Assembly (NCBI GenBank): GCA_016712375.1
Contig: JADJRE010000031.1
Span: 1 to 38,350 of the forward strand
DNA: 38,350 bases
Direction: 5' to 3'
DNA from: Rhodospirillales bacterium
GTDB lineage: Bacteria; Pseudomonadota; Alphaproteobacteria; Rhodospirillales; Defluviicoccaceae
In this document: in pieces, positions 19,392 through 28,822 of the stretch
Layout: every line of letters starts with the position of its first letter
Position numbering within the stretch: the stretch's first letter is position 1
Made by a program: the position numbers and the translations under genes
Notes under the pieces: generated by a model
Told to the model about the DNA's origin: nothing
Seen by the model: the letters and a program-made list of their open reading frames with translations, nothing else
Databases searched by the model: none

Positions 19392-20065
19392 ATGACGGTT
19401 CAAACCATGCTGCCGCGCGGCATCCGCAACAACAATCCTCTGAACATCCGGCTCGTTCCGAACAACCGCTGGCAGGGGCGGGTGCCGCCGAAGCACAACA
19501 GCGATGGCGCCTTCGAGCAGTTCCACGACCCGGTGATGGGGCTGCGGGCGGCAGCGGTGCTGCTGATCGCGCACTACGACCGCCGGCATCTCGATACCAT
19601 CCGCAAGCTGGTGGCGGGTGGGCGCCGCCGAACGAAAACGACACCGAGGCATATGCCCGGGCGGTTGCCACGGCGAGCAGCTTCGGCATCGACGAGCCGC
19701 TCGATCTGCACGACTATGCCTGCCTGAAGCCGATCCTGATGGCGATGATCGGGGTGGAGAACGGTCGGCAGCCGTACTCCGACGCGCAGATCGACGCGGC
19801 GCTGGTGCGGGCCGGCGTGATGCCGCCCGAGCGTTCGCTGCAGCAGACGCGGACGGTGAAGGGCGGACAGGTGGCCGCCGCTGGCACCATCGGCGCTGGG
19901 GCGATCGGTGCCATTCAGGAGACGATCGGCCAAGCGCACGACGCGCTCGCCGGTGTCGTGCCGTACCTCGACGCGGCGAAATGGGGACTCCTCGCGGTCA
20001 CGCTGATCGGCATCGGCGTCATGCTGTGGGCCCGCATCGATGACCGGCGCAAAGGCCTTCGCTGA
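19392..20065 (+). CDS. Structural-protein-P5-type / endolysin-like protein with C-terminal TM, one frameshift
   Basis: AGGTG precedes ATG 19392. The start MTVQTMLPRGIRNNNPLNIR with NNRWQGRVPP and FEQFHDPVMGLRAAAVLLI is the conserved core of a family annotated as structural protein P5 or virion lysozyme-like. Near 19615 the frame changes and reads WAPPNENDTEAYARAVATAS, then LMAMIGVENGRQPYSDAQID, typical of the same family. The protein then extends through a linker to a hydrophobic helix near the end, WGLLAVTLIGIGVMLWARI, followed by DDRRKGLR, about 224 residues. The N-terminal domain probably cleaves or binds peptidoglycan; the C-terminal helix would anchor it in the membrane. The stop overlaps the i-spanin region. 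Confidence 0.7.
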
Positions 20066-20304
20066 TGTGGCTGCTCCTCCAGGGCTGGCTGCTTCGCAAT
20101 GTCCTCACGCTCATGGGATGGCTTGCCGCCGCGGCTGCCGCCGCCGCGGTGCTTTTCGGCGCCCGGCAGGCCGGCCGCAATGCCGAGCGCGTCGAGGCCA
20201 TGCGGCGAACCGTCGAGGTGCAACGTGACCAACTCGAGGCTGCGAGCCGTCGTCCTCGCGATCGCGGCGAGCTTGCTCGCCGGATGCGCGACAGAACGTT
20301 CTGA
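20065..20304 (+). CDS. Inner-membrane spanin-like protein (Rz-like)
   Basis: 79 residues starting MWLLLQGWLLRNVLTLMGWL, with an uninterrupted hydrophobic region to about residue 32 (AAAAAAAAVLFGARQAG), then a charged helix NAERVEAMRRTVEVQRDQLE. One N-terminal TM helix plus a periplasmic coiled coil is the i-spanin pattern. The ATG lies at the TGA of the preceding gene (TGATG). The last 80 bases overlap the start of an outer-membrane lipoprotein gene in the +1 frame, the standard Rz/Rz1 arrangement. It is short for an i-spanin (usually over 100 residues), so an indel near the 3' end could have truncated it. Spanins fuse inner and outer membranes at lysis. Confidence 0.6.
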   Translation: MWLLLQGWLLRNVLTLMGWLAAAAAAAAVLFGARQAGRNAERVEAMRRTVEVQRDQLEAASRRPRDRGELARRMRDRTF

Positions 20305-20455
20305 CGGTGCACCCTGTCTGCCGGTTGTCGCCTACAGCCGGGAGTTTCTCGCCCGCGCAGCCGACGAACTCGACTCCTTGTCTGCCGGCTCCGCCATCGA
20401 GCAGATGCTCGCCGACTACCAGGTGATCCGGGATCAGGCGCGGGCGTGTCGGTGA
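20225..20455 (+). CDS. Outer-membrane spanin-like lipoprotein (Rz1-like), overlapping the i-spanin gene
   Basis: From GTG 20225 the +1 frame relative to the i-spanin encodes 76 residues: VTNSRLRAVVLAIAASLLAG followed by Cys. LLAGC is a clear signal peptidase II lipobox after a basic N-region and hydrophobic core. The mature part has about 55 residues (SDGAPCLPVVAYSREFLARA, then DYQVIRDQARACR). It overlaps the 3' end of the i-spanin gene by 80 bases. This is the expected partner of Rz: an outer-membrane lipoprotein that binds the i-spanin periplasmic helix. Pro content is lower than in lambda Rz1. The frame is open upstream to 20099, but only this start gives a lipoprotein signal. Confidence 0.6.
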   Translation: MTNSRLRAVVLAIAASLLAGCATERSDGAPCLPVVAYSREFLARAADELDSLSAGSAIEQMLADYQVIRDQARACR

Positions 20456-20465
20456 TGAAACCAAG

Positions 20466-20484
20466 CGCGCGCGTCTAGCGCGTG
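20466..20484. terminator. GC hairpin between convergent o-spanin and brxA genes
   Basis: CGCGCGC (20466-20472), loop GTCTA, GCGCGTG (20478-20484) with one G-T wobble, then ATTTCA. It fills most of the 32-base gap between the plus-strand lysis operon and the minus-strand BREX operon and so may terminate both. Confidence 0.45.
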
Positions 20485-20487
20485 ATT

Positions 20488-21222
20488 TCAGTGGCCGATC
20501 TCCACGAAGTCTGTTTGATCGCCTTGGCGATGAATCTGGAGACCATGGCTTCTGCCCAGGTGGTTTGAGTGTAATTTCAGATTGAAAGGAAAGAGCGACG
20601 AGTGCGAGAAGAGCTGTGGTGCGGGCAGTCCGCGGCCTAACCCGGTAAGCAAGCCCATCAGCAGTAGCTCAGCGGCGTCTCCGCTTACTTTCATTTGTGC
20701 TGGCGGGGGCCGGTATTGCCCACGAACGCTGCCGTCGCACGCAACTCCCCATTGAACCATCGAGCGCAGCACCCGCTGCGTCGCTCGCGGAAGTGTCGAG
20801 CGGTCGCCCCAGGTATCGAGCATCCTGCGGACAATCTGAGACAAGGTTACGTCGCCGTTCATGTTGATCAGCTTTCCGGCGTTCGTGGCAACGTCCAAGA
20901 AGAACGGATAGGCGACCATCATCATCGCCCAGTGGATGGGCAAACGCTCGATCGCCGCAGCGTCGAGGTACAACGAGAGCATTTTCGCGAATGTTCACGC
21001 GCCTCTCGGGAACGAGAGCCATATGCGAGAGAGAACGGTCAAGGTCTTGCCGCGAGCATCGTGAGTTGTCTCGCCGGCAAGAACGCCGTCGAGCAAACGC
21101 CAGACGTACTCCCGAGCCTCCTTGGCCGATACACCAGCGGCAGCTTGAGCGGCAATCGCGTCGAGCCAAGTTAGCTCGATCTTTCGATCGAACCCGATAT
21201 GTCTGCGAGCAACTTCGGTCAT
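20488..21222 (-). CDS. brxA: BREX protein BrxA (type III), one frameshift
   Basis: About 244 residues. ATG 21222 overlaps the pglZ stop. It begins MTEVARRHIGFDRKIELTWL, then AKEAREYVWRLLDGVL and ARGKTLTVLSRIW; near 21000 one indel moves the frame to LSLYLDAAAIERLPIHWAMM, DVATNAGKLINMNGDVTLSQ and TLPRATQRVLRSMVQWGVA. This matches the BrxA-type small helical protein found at the end of type III BREX operons. In type I BREX, BrxA is a DNA-binding winged-helix protein; the same role is inferred here. It is the last gene of the operon and faces a hairpin. The frame change sits between two well-matching segments and is probably a sequencing indel. Confidence 0.75.
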
Positions 21223-23266
21223 GCGCGTTCAACGATCCGCACAAACGGCACGACGACCTCCTCAAGACTGATGCCGCCGTGGGCGACCGTTCGTTTCCCT
21301 TCGGCTATGAAGGCCCGACGCTGCGGCGGCGAATCAAGGCAAGATAGTCTTCCGGCAACCCGATCGAAGCCCAGGGAATACAGTCCGGATAACGGCGAAG
21401 CAATGTCCGTCCGCGTGGCATCGTCGCGGAACACATGAGCGCGCTCACCGCGCCTCGTCAGCGCACACTCCGACGTTGGGCTTGCCGATCCCTTCTCCTC
21501 GATGTTGCCGTGATCCGCGGTCAGGTAGACCTCGAAACCCGCGTCGACCAGCATGTCAACGAGGCTCCATAGGGACCCGCGCTGAGCCCAATGCCGGACG
21601 CTCGCGTGGAGCCCGTCGGTTCCGGTGACGGTGCCGTGAAGCATCTGGTCAACAGTGCCGACGTCGATGCCCGCCACTCGGCACTTTCCGTGCGCCACAC
21701 CGGCACGCACGCGTGCGAGGAAGTCGTCGTGTTCCTGGCTCTTCCGGCAGACGTAGGCGACCTCGCTTCGGCGCAGCCTACGGTCCCCCCAAAAACGCGA
21801 CCAAAGTTGCGGTTCCTTCTGCGTCGTACCGATGCTCGACGCGAAGTAGAACGGCGGATCCCCTGCGAAGATGGACTGACGCGACACCGCGGTGAGCGTC
21901 GGCACCCAGGCGAACACAGCGCCGTCTTCGGCTGACCAGAGTCTCGCCGAGAGCCCCTGTCGCGCCACAACCCACTGATCGATGGCAAGGCCGTCGATGA
22001 CCATCAGGCGCACGTCGACCGCTCCCACCGTTCGCACCGATTCCATGCGCGAGGAAGTGCGGAATCTGATGGACCATGACCGGGCGCGGTCGATACGCCA
22101 AGCTGTGCAAAGAGGCATAGTGGGCGTCGAGCCAATCGGCGAAACTCTGCTCGATGCGCTCATGAAGCTTATCGATGCGCTGGGACTGAGGTTCGTCGAG
22201 CACCGATGGCGCGGACCAACGAAGCGCAACGATCTCCGCCCATCGATACGCGGTCTGCAACCATTGCGCATGCACCGCTTGCCGGTCGGGAAGGTCTCTC
22301 TCCAGGAGCGCAACAAGCTTATCCAGTCGATCGAGGTTGTCCGCGGCGCCAGCGCCGTCGACGCCGGCGGCCATCCAGGTGCCGCGAACCGCTGCCTTGG
22401 CCACCGTGGTGGTCGGCGCCAGCATGCCTTCGGTGAACAGGTTATCGACGTAAACGCGAACATCGTCGTGGTCGAAGGGCAGATCCGCGGTGCCGCCGTA
22501 GCGGAGACTGTACGGATCCGGCGTTTCCTTCAGCCCGGTCTCGCTGCGCGATGGCCCGCTTCAGGTAGATCGGCCAGCGTTCCTGCAGGAACTCGAAGAA
22601 GCTGGCGCGGCTTCGCACGAGCTGATCGAGTGGCCAGTCCCGCCACTGTCCCGTTGCTTGGAGCAAATCAGCCGATCGTCGAGCGACGATGGAAACACGC
22701 GGCCACGATAGTGCCGCCGAAGCAGCATGCGCAGCAGATCGGCGGCACTCTTGATCAACGCCGGGTCGACTTCGAACACGTGCCTCAGCACGAAATCCCG
22801 GGTGGCGTTCTCCCCCAGCGGACCGGGCTGATGCAGTTGCTGTGCGGCGAACAGGGCATCCAGGTCGCTGCGATCGAGCTCAGCGACGACGTGGGGTGCG
22901 AGCGTCGGAAACAGTGCGGCCAGGCTGAAGGTCAGCAACCTTTGGTCGCGCCTTGCCTGGTCGAGAAGATCGAAGGGCAGGCTGGAAACATCGGCGGTCG
23001 GGCGCGCAGCAGCACGACCAAATTGGTCGTCTCGCCGGCATCCCAGTGCGGCGGAAACGCCGCTCGTACGCGTAGCGAAAGGCGACATGATCCTCGAACG
23101 GGACGATCTCGAAGCCGCGCTGGCGAATGCCGTCGACGATCCCCTGTTCGGCGAGCAGCCGGTCGGGATCGGCAACCACGGTCAACCGCGCTACCGCCGC
23201 GATTTCCGGCGTAAACTGGGCGAGAATGGGTTCTCGCCATCCGGAAAGGTCACTCGGTGCCTTCAT
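21219..23266 (-). CDS. pglZ: BREX alkaline-phosphatase-like protein PglZ (type III), several frameshifts
   Basis: About 680 residues. ATG 23266 overlaps the brxHII stop; TGA at 21219. It opens MKAPSDLSGWREPILAQFTP. Frame switches occur near 23040, 22645, 22500, 22420 and 22000. Segments in order include LTVVADPDRLLAEQGI, FDLLDQARRDQRLLTFSLAA, QWRDWPLDQLVRSRASFFEF and WLDAHYASLHSLAYRP, then the catalytic-type motif VRLMVIDGLAIDQW. The metal-site motif FEVYLTADHGNIEEKG and a C-terminal HGGISLEEVVVPFVRI follow. DG with ADHGN are the metal and nucleophile regions of the PglZ alkaline phosphatase superfamily. PglZ is required in all BREX types; its substrate is unknown. Every segment fits PglZ, so the shifts are probably sequence errors. 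Confidence 0.8.
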
Positions 23267-26075
23267 CCGCCGGCGCTCTCCTGCTGGATACGCAGCAGTA
23301 TCACCGCGGCTAGGTCAGGCAGCGCCGCCTCCCGCACCGCCAGTTCCGTCTGCCATGCCCGCTCCTCCTCAGCGAGTTGCCTCAGCCGATGCGCGCGCAC
23401 CTGTGGCAAGCCGAGCCGATCGATCGCGCGTTTGCGCGATGCAAAGGCCAGAATGCCCTTCCGGCGTTCGCGGTCGACACTCTCCCGATGGGAAGCGGCA
23501 AGCTCATCGAAAACGGTGGCTCCCTGCGCCTCCGCCGCGCGCCGGCATCGCTCGTAGGCATCGGCGGCATCTGATCCGTCGAGATCGCCTTCGTCACGGA
23601 TGATCCTGCCGGCAGATCGATCAGCGATCCCAATCGTCCGCGCCGTCGGCCCGAGAACGCGGCCGTCGCCACTCACGAAAAGCGGGAAGAATCGCTGTTC
23701 GCGACCGGCGGTCGTTTGCAGGCTGACGCGCCACAGGGACCAAAGACCACCGATCTTGTCCGACACATCCGATGCGGATCGCCGGTAAGGGCTGGCCGGG
23801 AGCGAAGACCGGCAGCTGCGCGGTCAAGCCGCGAACGCGATCGTCTTCCAGGTGAGATGAACCGCGCCGGCAAGTCGCTGTCCGTCGCGGCCGAACACGG
23901 CGCCGCCGGATCTCGTGGCCGTCCGGCCAGCGCAACGTGTAACCGATCCGCTCGCGCCGGACGGCCGCCCCCGATCCTCGTGACTGCGCAGATGCTCCAG
24001 CGTCATCCGCTCCGTCCAATAGGGATCCGGTGGCCGGCGATCCGCTGCGCCGCACCGGGATCGAGGTGGGCGCCGCCGCTGAACAGCCGGGAACCGGCCC
24101 GGGCTTCCTCGGCGCGCCGGCGGATCTCCTCGGCGACGGCGATCGCGCGGCTCTCGGCTTCCTCGGGCGACAGGATCGCCTGCGCGAACAAGCTCCTCGA
24201 ACGGCACGCCGCCTTCTTCGGAGTCGAGCACGTCGGCGAGCTTGTCGACGCCGAACTCTTCCAAGATGCGCCCAGCTTTTCCTCCAGCACCTCGCGGACG
24301 CGCAGCTCGACCGTGTCCTCCAGCGCGAAGTTCAACGCCCGGACGACTTGTTTCTGGCCGATGCGGTCGACGCGGCCGATCCGCTGCTCCAGCTTCATCG
24401 GATTCCACGGCAGGTCGTAGTTCACCACAACATGGCAGAACTGCAGGTTCAAGCCCTCGCCGCCGGCATCGGTCGAGATCAGGATCTGGCCGCCGCCGGC
24501 GAACCGCCGCTGCGCCTGCCGGCGCTCATCCAGATCCATCGATCCGTTGAGGCAGACGACCGCGAAGCCGCGCTGGCCCAAGAACTCGGCGAGCATCGCC
24601 TGCGTCGGCACGAACTCGGTGAACACCAGCACCTTGAGCGCCGGATCCTCCTCCTCGCGCTTGAAGCGCTGGATCCGCTCGAGCAGCGCCTGGGCCTTGA
24701 TGTCCGGGCCGCGGGCCTCGCATCGGCGCGCCGCCGAGAAGAGCAGTTCGACCTCGGCGCGCTCGTCCTGCAGGCCCTTCAGGCCGCGTCTTGAGGATCG
24801 TGTCCAGCTGCTCCTGGAGCATCGAGGGCTGACCAGTCCTCGGCGATGTCCTCCGGGAACAGCGAGCTGGCCCGACGGCAGCTGCAGCACCTCCAGCCGC
24901 CGCTCCAGCGCCATCCGGATCGCCGCCGTCGAGGACGTCACGAGCCGCTGCATCAGGATCATCAGGAAGCCGACCGCCGTCTGCTTCTCCCTCATGGCCT
25001 GGTTGTAGCCGTCGCGCACGTAGTCGGTGACGGCCTCGTAGAGCGCCCGCTGTTCGCCGTGCGCCGTTCCCCAGTCGATCGGCACCAGCTGGGTGAACCG
25101 TGGCTTGAACAGGGGTTGGCCGTCGGCATCGATGGCGTGGCGCTTTTCGGTGCGGATGACGAGCGGTGTGACGGCGTCGCGCGAGATCGCCTCGTCGCCC
25201 GGCAGCGCGCCGGCATCGAGGAATCCGATCAGCCGGCGGAACGCGTCCGACTTTCCCTGGTGCGGCGTCGCCGACAGCAGCAGCAGGTAAGGAGCCGCCT
25301 CGGCCAGCGCCTCGCCCAGCTTGAACCGCGCCACCTGTTCGCTCGATCCGCCCAGCCGGTGCGCCTCGTCGATGATGATCAGATCCCAGCCGGCCGCCAC
25401 CAGATCCTCAAACCGTTCGCGGTTGTAGCGGGCGAGCTGCTCACGGCTCCAGCCGCGGCGGGCATCCATCGGCTTGACCGAGTCGAGCGGGCAGATCACC
25501 TGGTCGTGCAGCCGCCAGAGGTTCTCGGCATCGTCAATGCCGCCCGCCTCGCGCAAGGCAGACAGCGCGCCCGGCAGCATCAGCCGGAACGCCTCGCCGA
25601 AGTGGGTCTTCATCTCCGACTGCCACTGCAGCACCAAGCCCGCCGGGGCGACCACCAGGATGCGGCGCACCAGCCCGCGGATCTTCAGCTCCCGAAGGAT
25701 GAGCCCTGCCTCGATGGTCTTGCCGAGACCCACCTCGTCGGCGAGCAGGTAGCGGATGCGGTCGCCGCTCATCGCCCGTTGCAGCGCGTAGAGCTGATGC
25801 GGCAGCGGAATGACGCTCGCTTCCAGCGGCGCCACCAGCGCGTCGCGCTCCAGCGTATCGGCGATGCGGGCGGCGGCACTGGCGAACGACAGCCGGTGCA
25901 GCAGCTTGGCGTCGCCCGCCTCGATCGGCTTCAACCGGCTTTCCGGCACCCGCACCGCCGCCCCGCGCCGCGGCAGCCAGATCAAGCAGGCCGTCTGCCC
26001 CCACAGCCGCTCGGTTTCGACGATGCGGCAAGGCTCGTCGTTGTCGAGGCTCAGCCACCACTCGCCCGCCTGCAC
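23263..26075 (-). CDS. brxHII: BREX type III helicase BrxHII (SNF2/DEAD-like), frameshifted in the C-terminal third
   Basis: GTG 26075 starts 10 bases after the pglXI stop. MQAGEWWLSLDNDEPCRIV is followed by the SNF2-type helicase core: YLLADEVGLGKTIEAGLIL (Walker A), DLIIIDEAHRLGGSS (DEAH), LLLLSATPHQGKSD (motif III), VLVFTEFVPTQAMLAEFLG, ISTDAGGEGLNLQFCHVV (motif V) and EQRIGRVDRIGQKQVV (motif VI). Compensating indels lie near 24800 and 24260; further shifts near 24050, 23900 and 23770 lead into the C-terminal segment IGGLWSLWRVSLQTTAGREQ, and RILLRIQQESAGG-like end at 23263. Total about 938 residues. Such helicases probably translocate on DNA during BREX surveillance. It sits between methyltransferase and PglZ, the type III order. 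Confidence 0.85.
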
Positions 26076-26084
26076 CGCGCCCCC

Positions 26085-28822
26085 TCAATCGACCCCGAGG
26101 CGCGTTCGCGCGACGTCGAGATACATCACCAGCTTGTCGTCTTCCATGACCACGGCGTCCGGCAGCTTTGCCGCCACCGCGACGATCGTCTGGTAATCCT
26201 GGACGTCATACGCCGCCTTGAAGCCGACACGCACCGCTTCGGCGCGGAACACCTTGATCTTGCGTTCCTTGGACTGCTTGTAGCCGTCGAACTCGGCGCG
26301 CAGCGCCCGCTCGCGCAGCTTTTCCAGATCGATCTGCTTGCCGGGATCGGGGACGTACCAGCGGTCCTGCGCCTTGGCGACAAGCGCCGGGTCCTCCTTG
26401 TCCAGGTTGCGCAGCTCCTTGAAGCTGTTCGAGAGATAGCTGTGGATCTGGCTCGGCACCTGCCCCTTGCCGTCGTAGTGGAAAAAGTTGTAACGGAGCA
26501 TCTCCTTCAGCTCGACCGTCTTCTCGTGCTTTGCCCAGGCTTGCAGCTCGCGCATGAACACCGGCTGCAAGTCCTGGAAGCTGCGCGGCTTCTGCTGCAG
26601 CTCCCGGCGCAGCCACTGGATGGCGGTCGCCTCGTCGTTGACGAACAGGCTGAGCTGGCGCAGCTCTCGATCTTCATCCGCTTGCGGTCGTATTCGATGA
26701 TCTGGTTCGCCAGGAAGTACATCTCGTCGCGCTTGGGATAGCGCTGCTCCAGCCCGGCGAGGAATTCCGGGTCGACAGCGGCACCAGCAGTTCGCGCTGG
26801 ACGTGGAAGGCGACCATTCGGTCGTGCAGCATCTGCGCCGTGCGTTCGGCAATGATTTCGGCGTGGCCGTTGCGGCCGGAGAAGACGGGCACGTGCGCCA
26901 GATGCTCGTTGACGAATGCCCAGGCGTTTTCGGCGGACGAGGTCTTGAGCGAGAAGCGCTGCGCCAGCGCCACCGTCGGCTTATAGGCGGAGATCACCAG
27001 ATCCTGCTTAACGGCGGAGCTGGTGACCTGCCGGTAGGAGCCTTGCTGCTTGTCCAGCGTCCGGACGTCGGCGATGACGAAGCCGGCGGTGCCGAGCGCC
27101 TCCTGGATCGCCCGCCACACCGCGTTCGAGGAGTTGCTGAACACCACGGTCATCCACCGGCCGGGTTTCAGCACCCGGGCGTATTCGGCGAAGCACGCCC
27201 GCATCAGCGCCTGATAGTCGAGGAGATCTTTTTCTTGGCGCGATCGACGATGGCTTCCGGCTCGGCGTTGGTGAGCACCCGGTGCCAAGATTCAACAAGA
27301 TAGTTTAGGTCAGCGTAGTAGATGTTTTGGCCGAATGGCGGATCAGTGAAGACATAGTCTACGGCGCTATCGCCGACAGAAAACACGGCGCATGTGCCAG
27401 TTTGATTGGTCACGATGCCAGCTTTGCGTGGTTGTACAGAGAATGTGGACGTCAGTCGTTTAGATTTCCCGTCCAACACGTACCAAGGGCTCGGCTCAGA
27501 GTGCTGGGACGCTACATAATAAACGCCAGTCAAGTACTGGTTAACCTGTGAAAAACCAGTCGGACGATAACGGTTTAATAGCGACAGGGTCCAAATCGCT
27601 TGCTCGACGAAGAACAGCAGCATGTTGCGGAGGCGGCCGTCGCGCTCGGCGGACGCCTTGCGCCACAGCGCCGCCAGCGCCTGCGCCGCCCGGGGGAGGA
27701 AGAAGTGGTGAACGTGGGTCACGCCAGCCGCGTCCATCCGCGCCCGCTCATGCGTCATGTGCATGTAGGGAAGTTTCTGCACCGGCACTTCCGGCGGCAG
27801 CGGTAGGTTCGCAATTTTCTCCAGCAGCGCCAAGTCCGCTAGGTCTGCCGACTTCTCGTATTTGTAGGCTCCGACCGAGTAGTTGATGCGTGCCGGCGTC
27901 CGCTTCGGCGTGCGAATCTGCTCGCCGATGACCGCATCGAACCGGGTCTCATAAAGTCGCTCCATCCGGCTCTTGGTCAGTTCCGCCGTGCAGTGCGGGC
28001 AGGGAAACTCTCCACACCGTGTAGTTGATCCGCCCTTGGTCTTGCCGTCGGTGTGCAGCGTCTCGTACATCCAGCCGAGTTCCGCCTCGACCTCGGTGAG
28101 ATCCGCTGCGCCGCCATGGCGAAGGCATCGACGTCGAACGGCAGCGTGTAGTTGGCGGCGATGAAGGTGGCCGCCGGCCCGAGATCGTTGAGGATCGCCC
28201 GGCGCGCACCCCACTTCGGCTTGCCGCGGCCGTCCTTCTGCCACTGCGCTTCGAGCTGCTTGCGGTATTCGGCCGGCGCCGCCCCGCACCACTGCGCCGC
28301 GACCCCGGTCATGCCCGAGCCGGCGAAGCCGTCGAGGACGATGTCGCCCGGCTCGGTGTAGTGCAGGATCGACGGCACGATGGCGAGGTGCGGCACCTTG
28401 GTGTGATAGCTGTGCGCCTTATAGAGCGCATCGGTCTTGCCGACGCTCGTATCGACCGCGAACGGATCGCGCGCGTACGCCTCCGCAGGGTCGAACGGCT
28501 TACCGTAACAGCGAACGAAATCGTCGAGAAACGGATTGGGGCAGGCCGTGTACCACGGTGGATCGGACATCCGAATGATGTCCTCGTCCGTCCCGATCGG
28601 AAACCCCGGCGTCTTGCGAAACTCGGGATCGGCCAGCTTCTCCCGCAGCTTCCCGGTGAAGTACACCCGCCGCTCGTCCTCGCTGTCGAACGTCAGCCCG
28701 AGGCACTCGACCTTGCCCTTCTCCAACGCCTGCTGCTCCGCCGACTTCTCGATCAGCCTCAACCGCCCCGACGCCTCGATGAAGAGTTCGCCGCCTTTGG
28801 CGGCCTTGCCCTTACCGCTCAT
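26085..28822 (-). CDS. pglXI: BREX type III adenine-type DNA methyltransferase PglXI, frameshifted
   Basis: ATG 28822 overlaps the preceding stop (ATGA). MSGKGKAAKGGELFIEASGR, then RMSDPPWYTACPNPF, and the AdoMet-binding motif I in DIVLDGFAGSGMTGVAAQWC. Shifts near 28110 and 28000 lead to MYETLHTDGKTKGG and a CPHC pair, then ARMDAAGVTHVHHFFLPRA and the catalytic motif DYVFTDPPFGQNIYYADLNY. Near 27230 another shift continues ALMRACFAEYARVLKPGRWM; near 26780-26690 one more gives LFVNDEATAIQWLRREL and the C-terminal helical part ending ARTRLGVD. About 910 residues. It would methylate one strand of a non-palindromic site to mark host DNA, as in other BREX systems. Target sequence cannot be read from the protein. 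The shifts join clean family segments. Confidence 0.82.

Noticed and set aside
24846..26741. A 631-residue plus-strand frame across the helicase and methyltransferase genes
   Set aside because: Spans two real minus-strand genes and their junction; the sequence is typical antisense His/Arg/Gln-rich noise.
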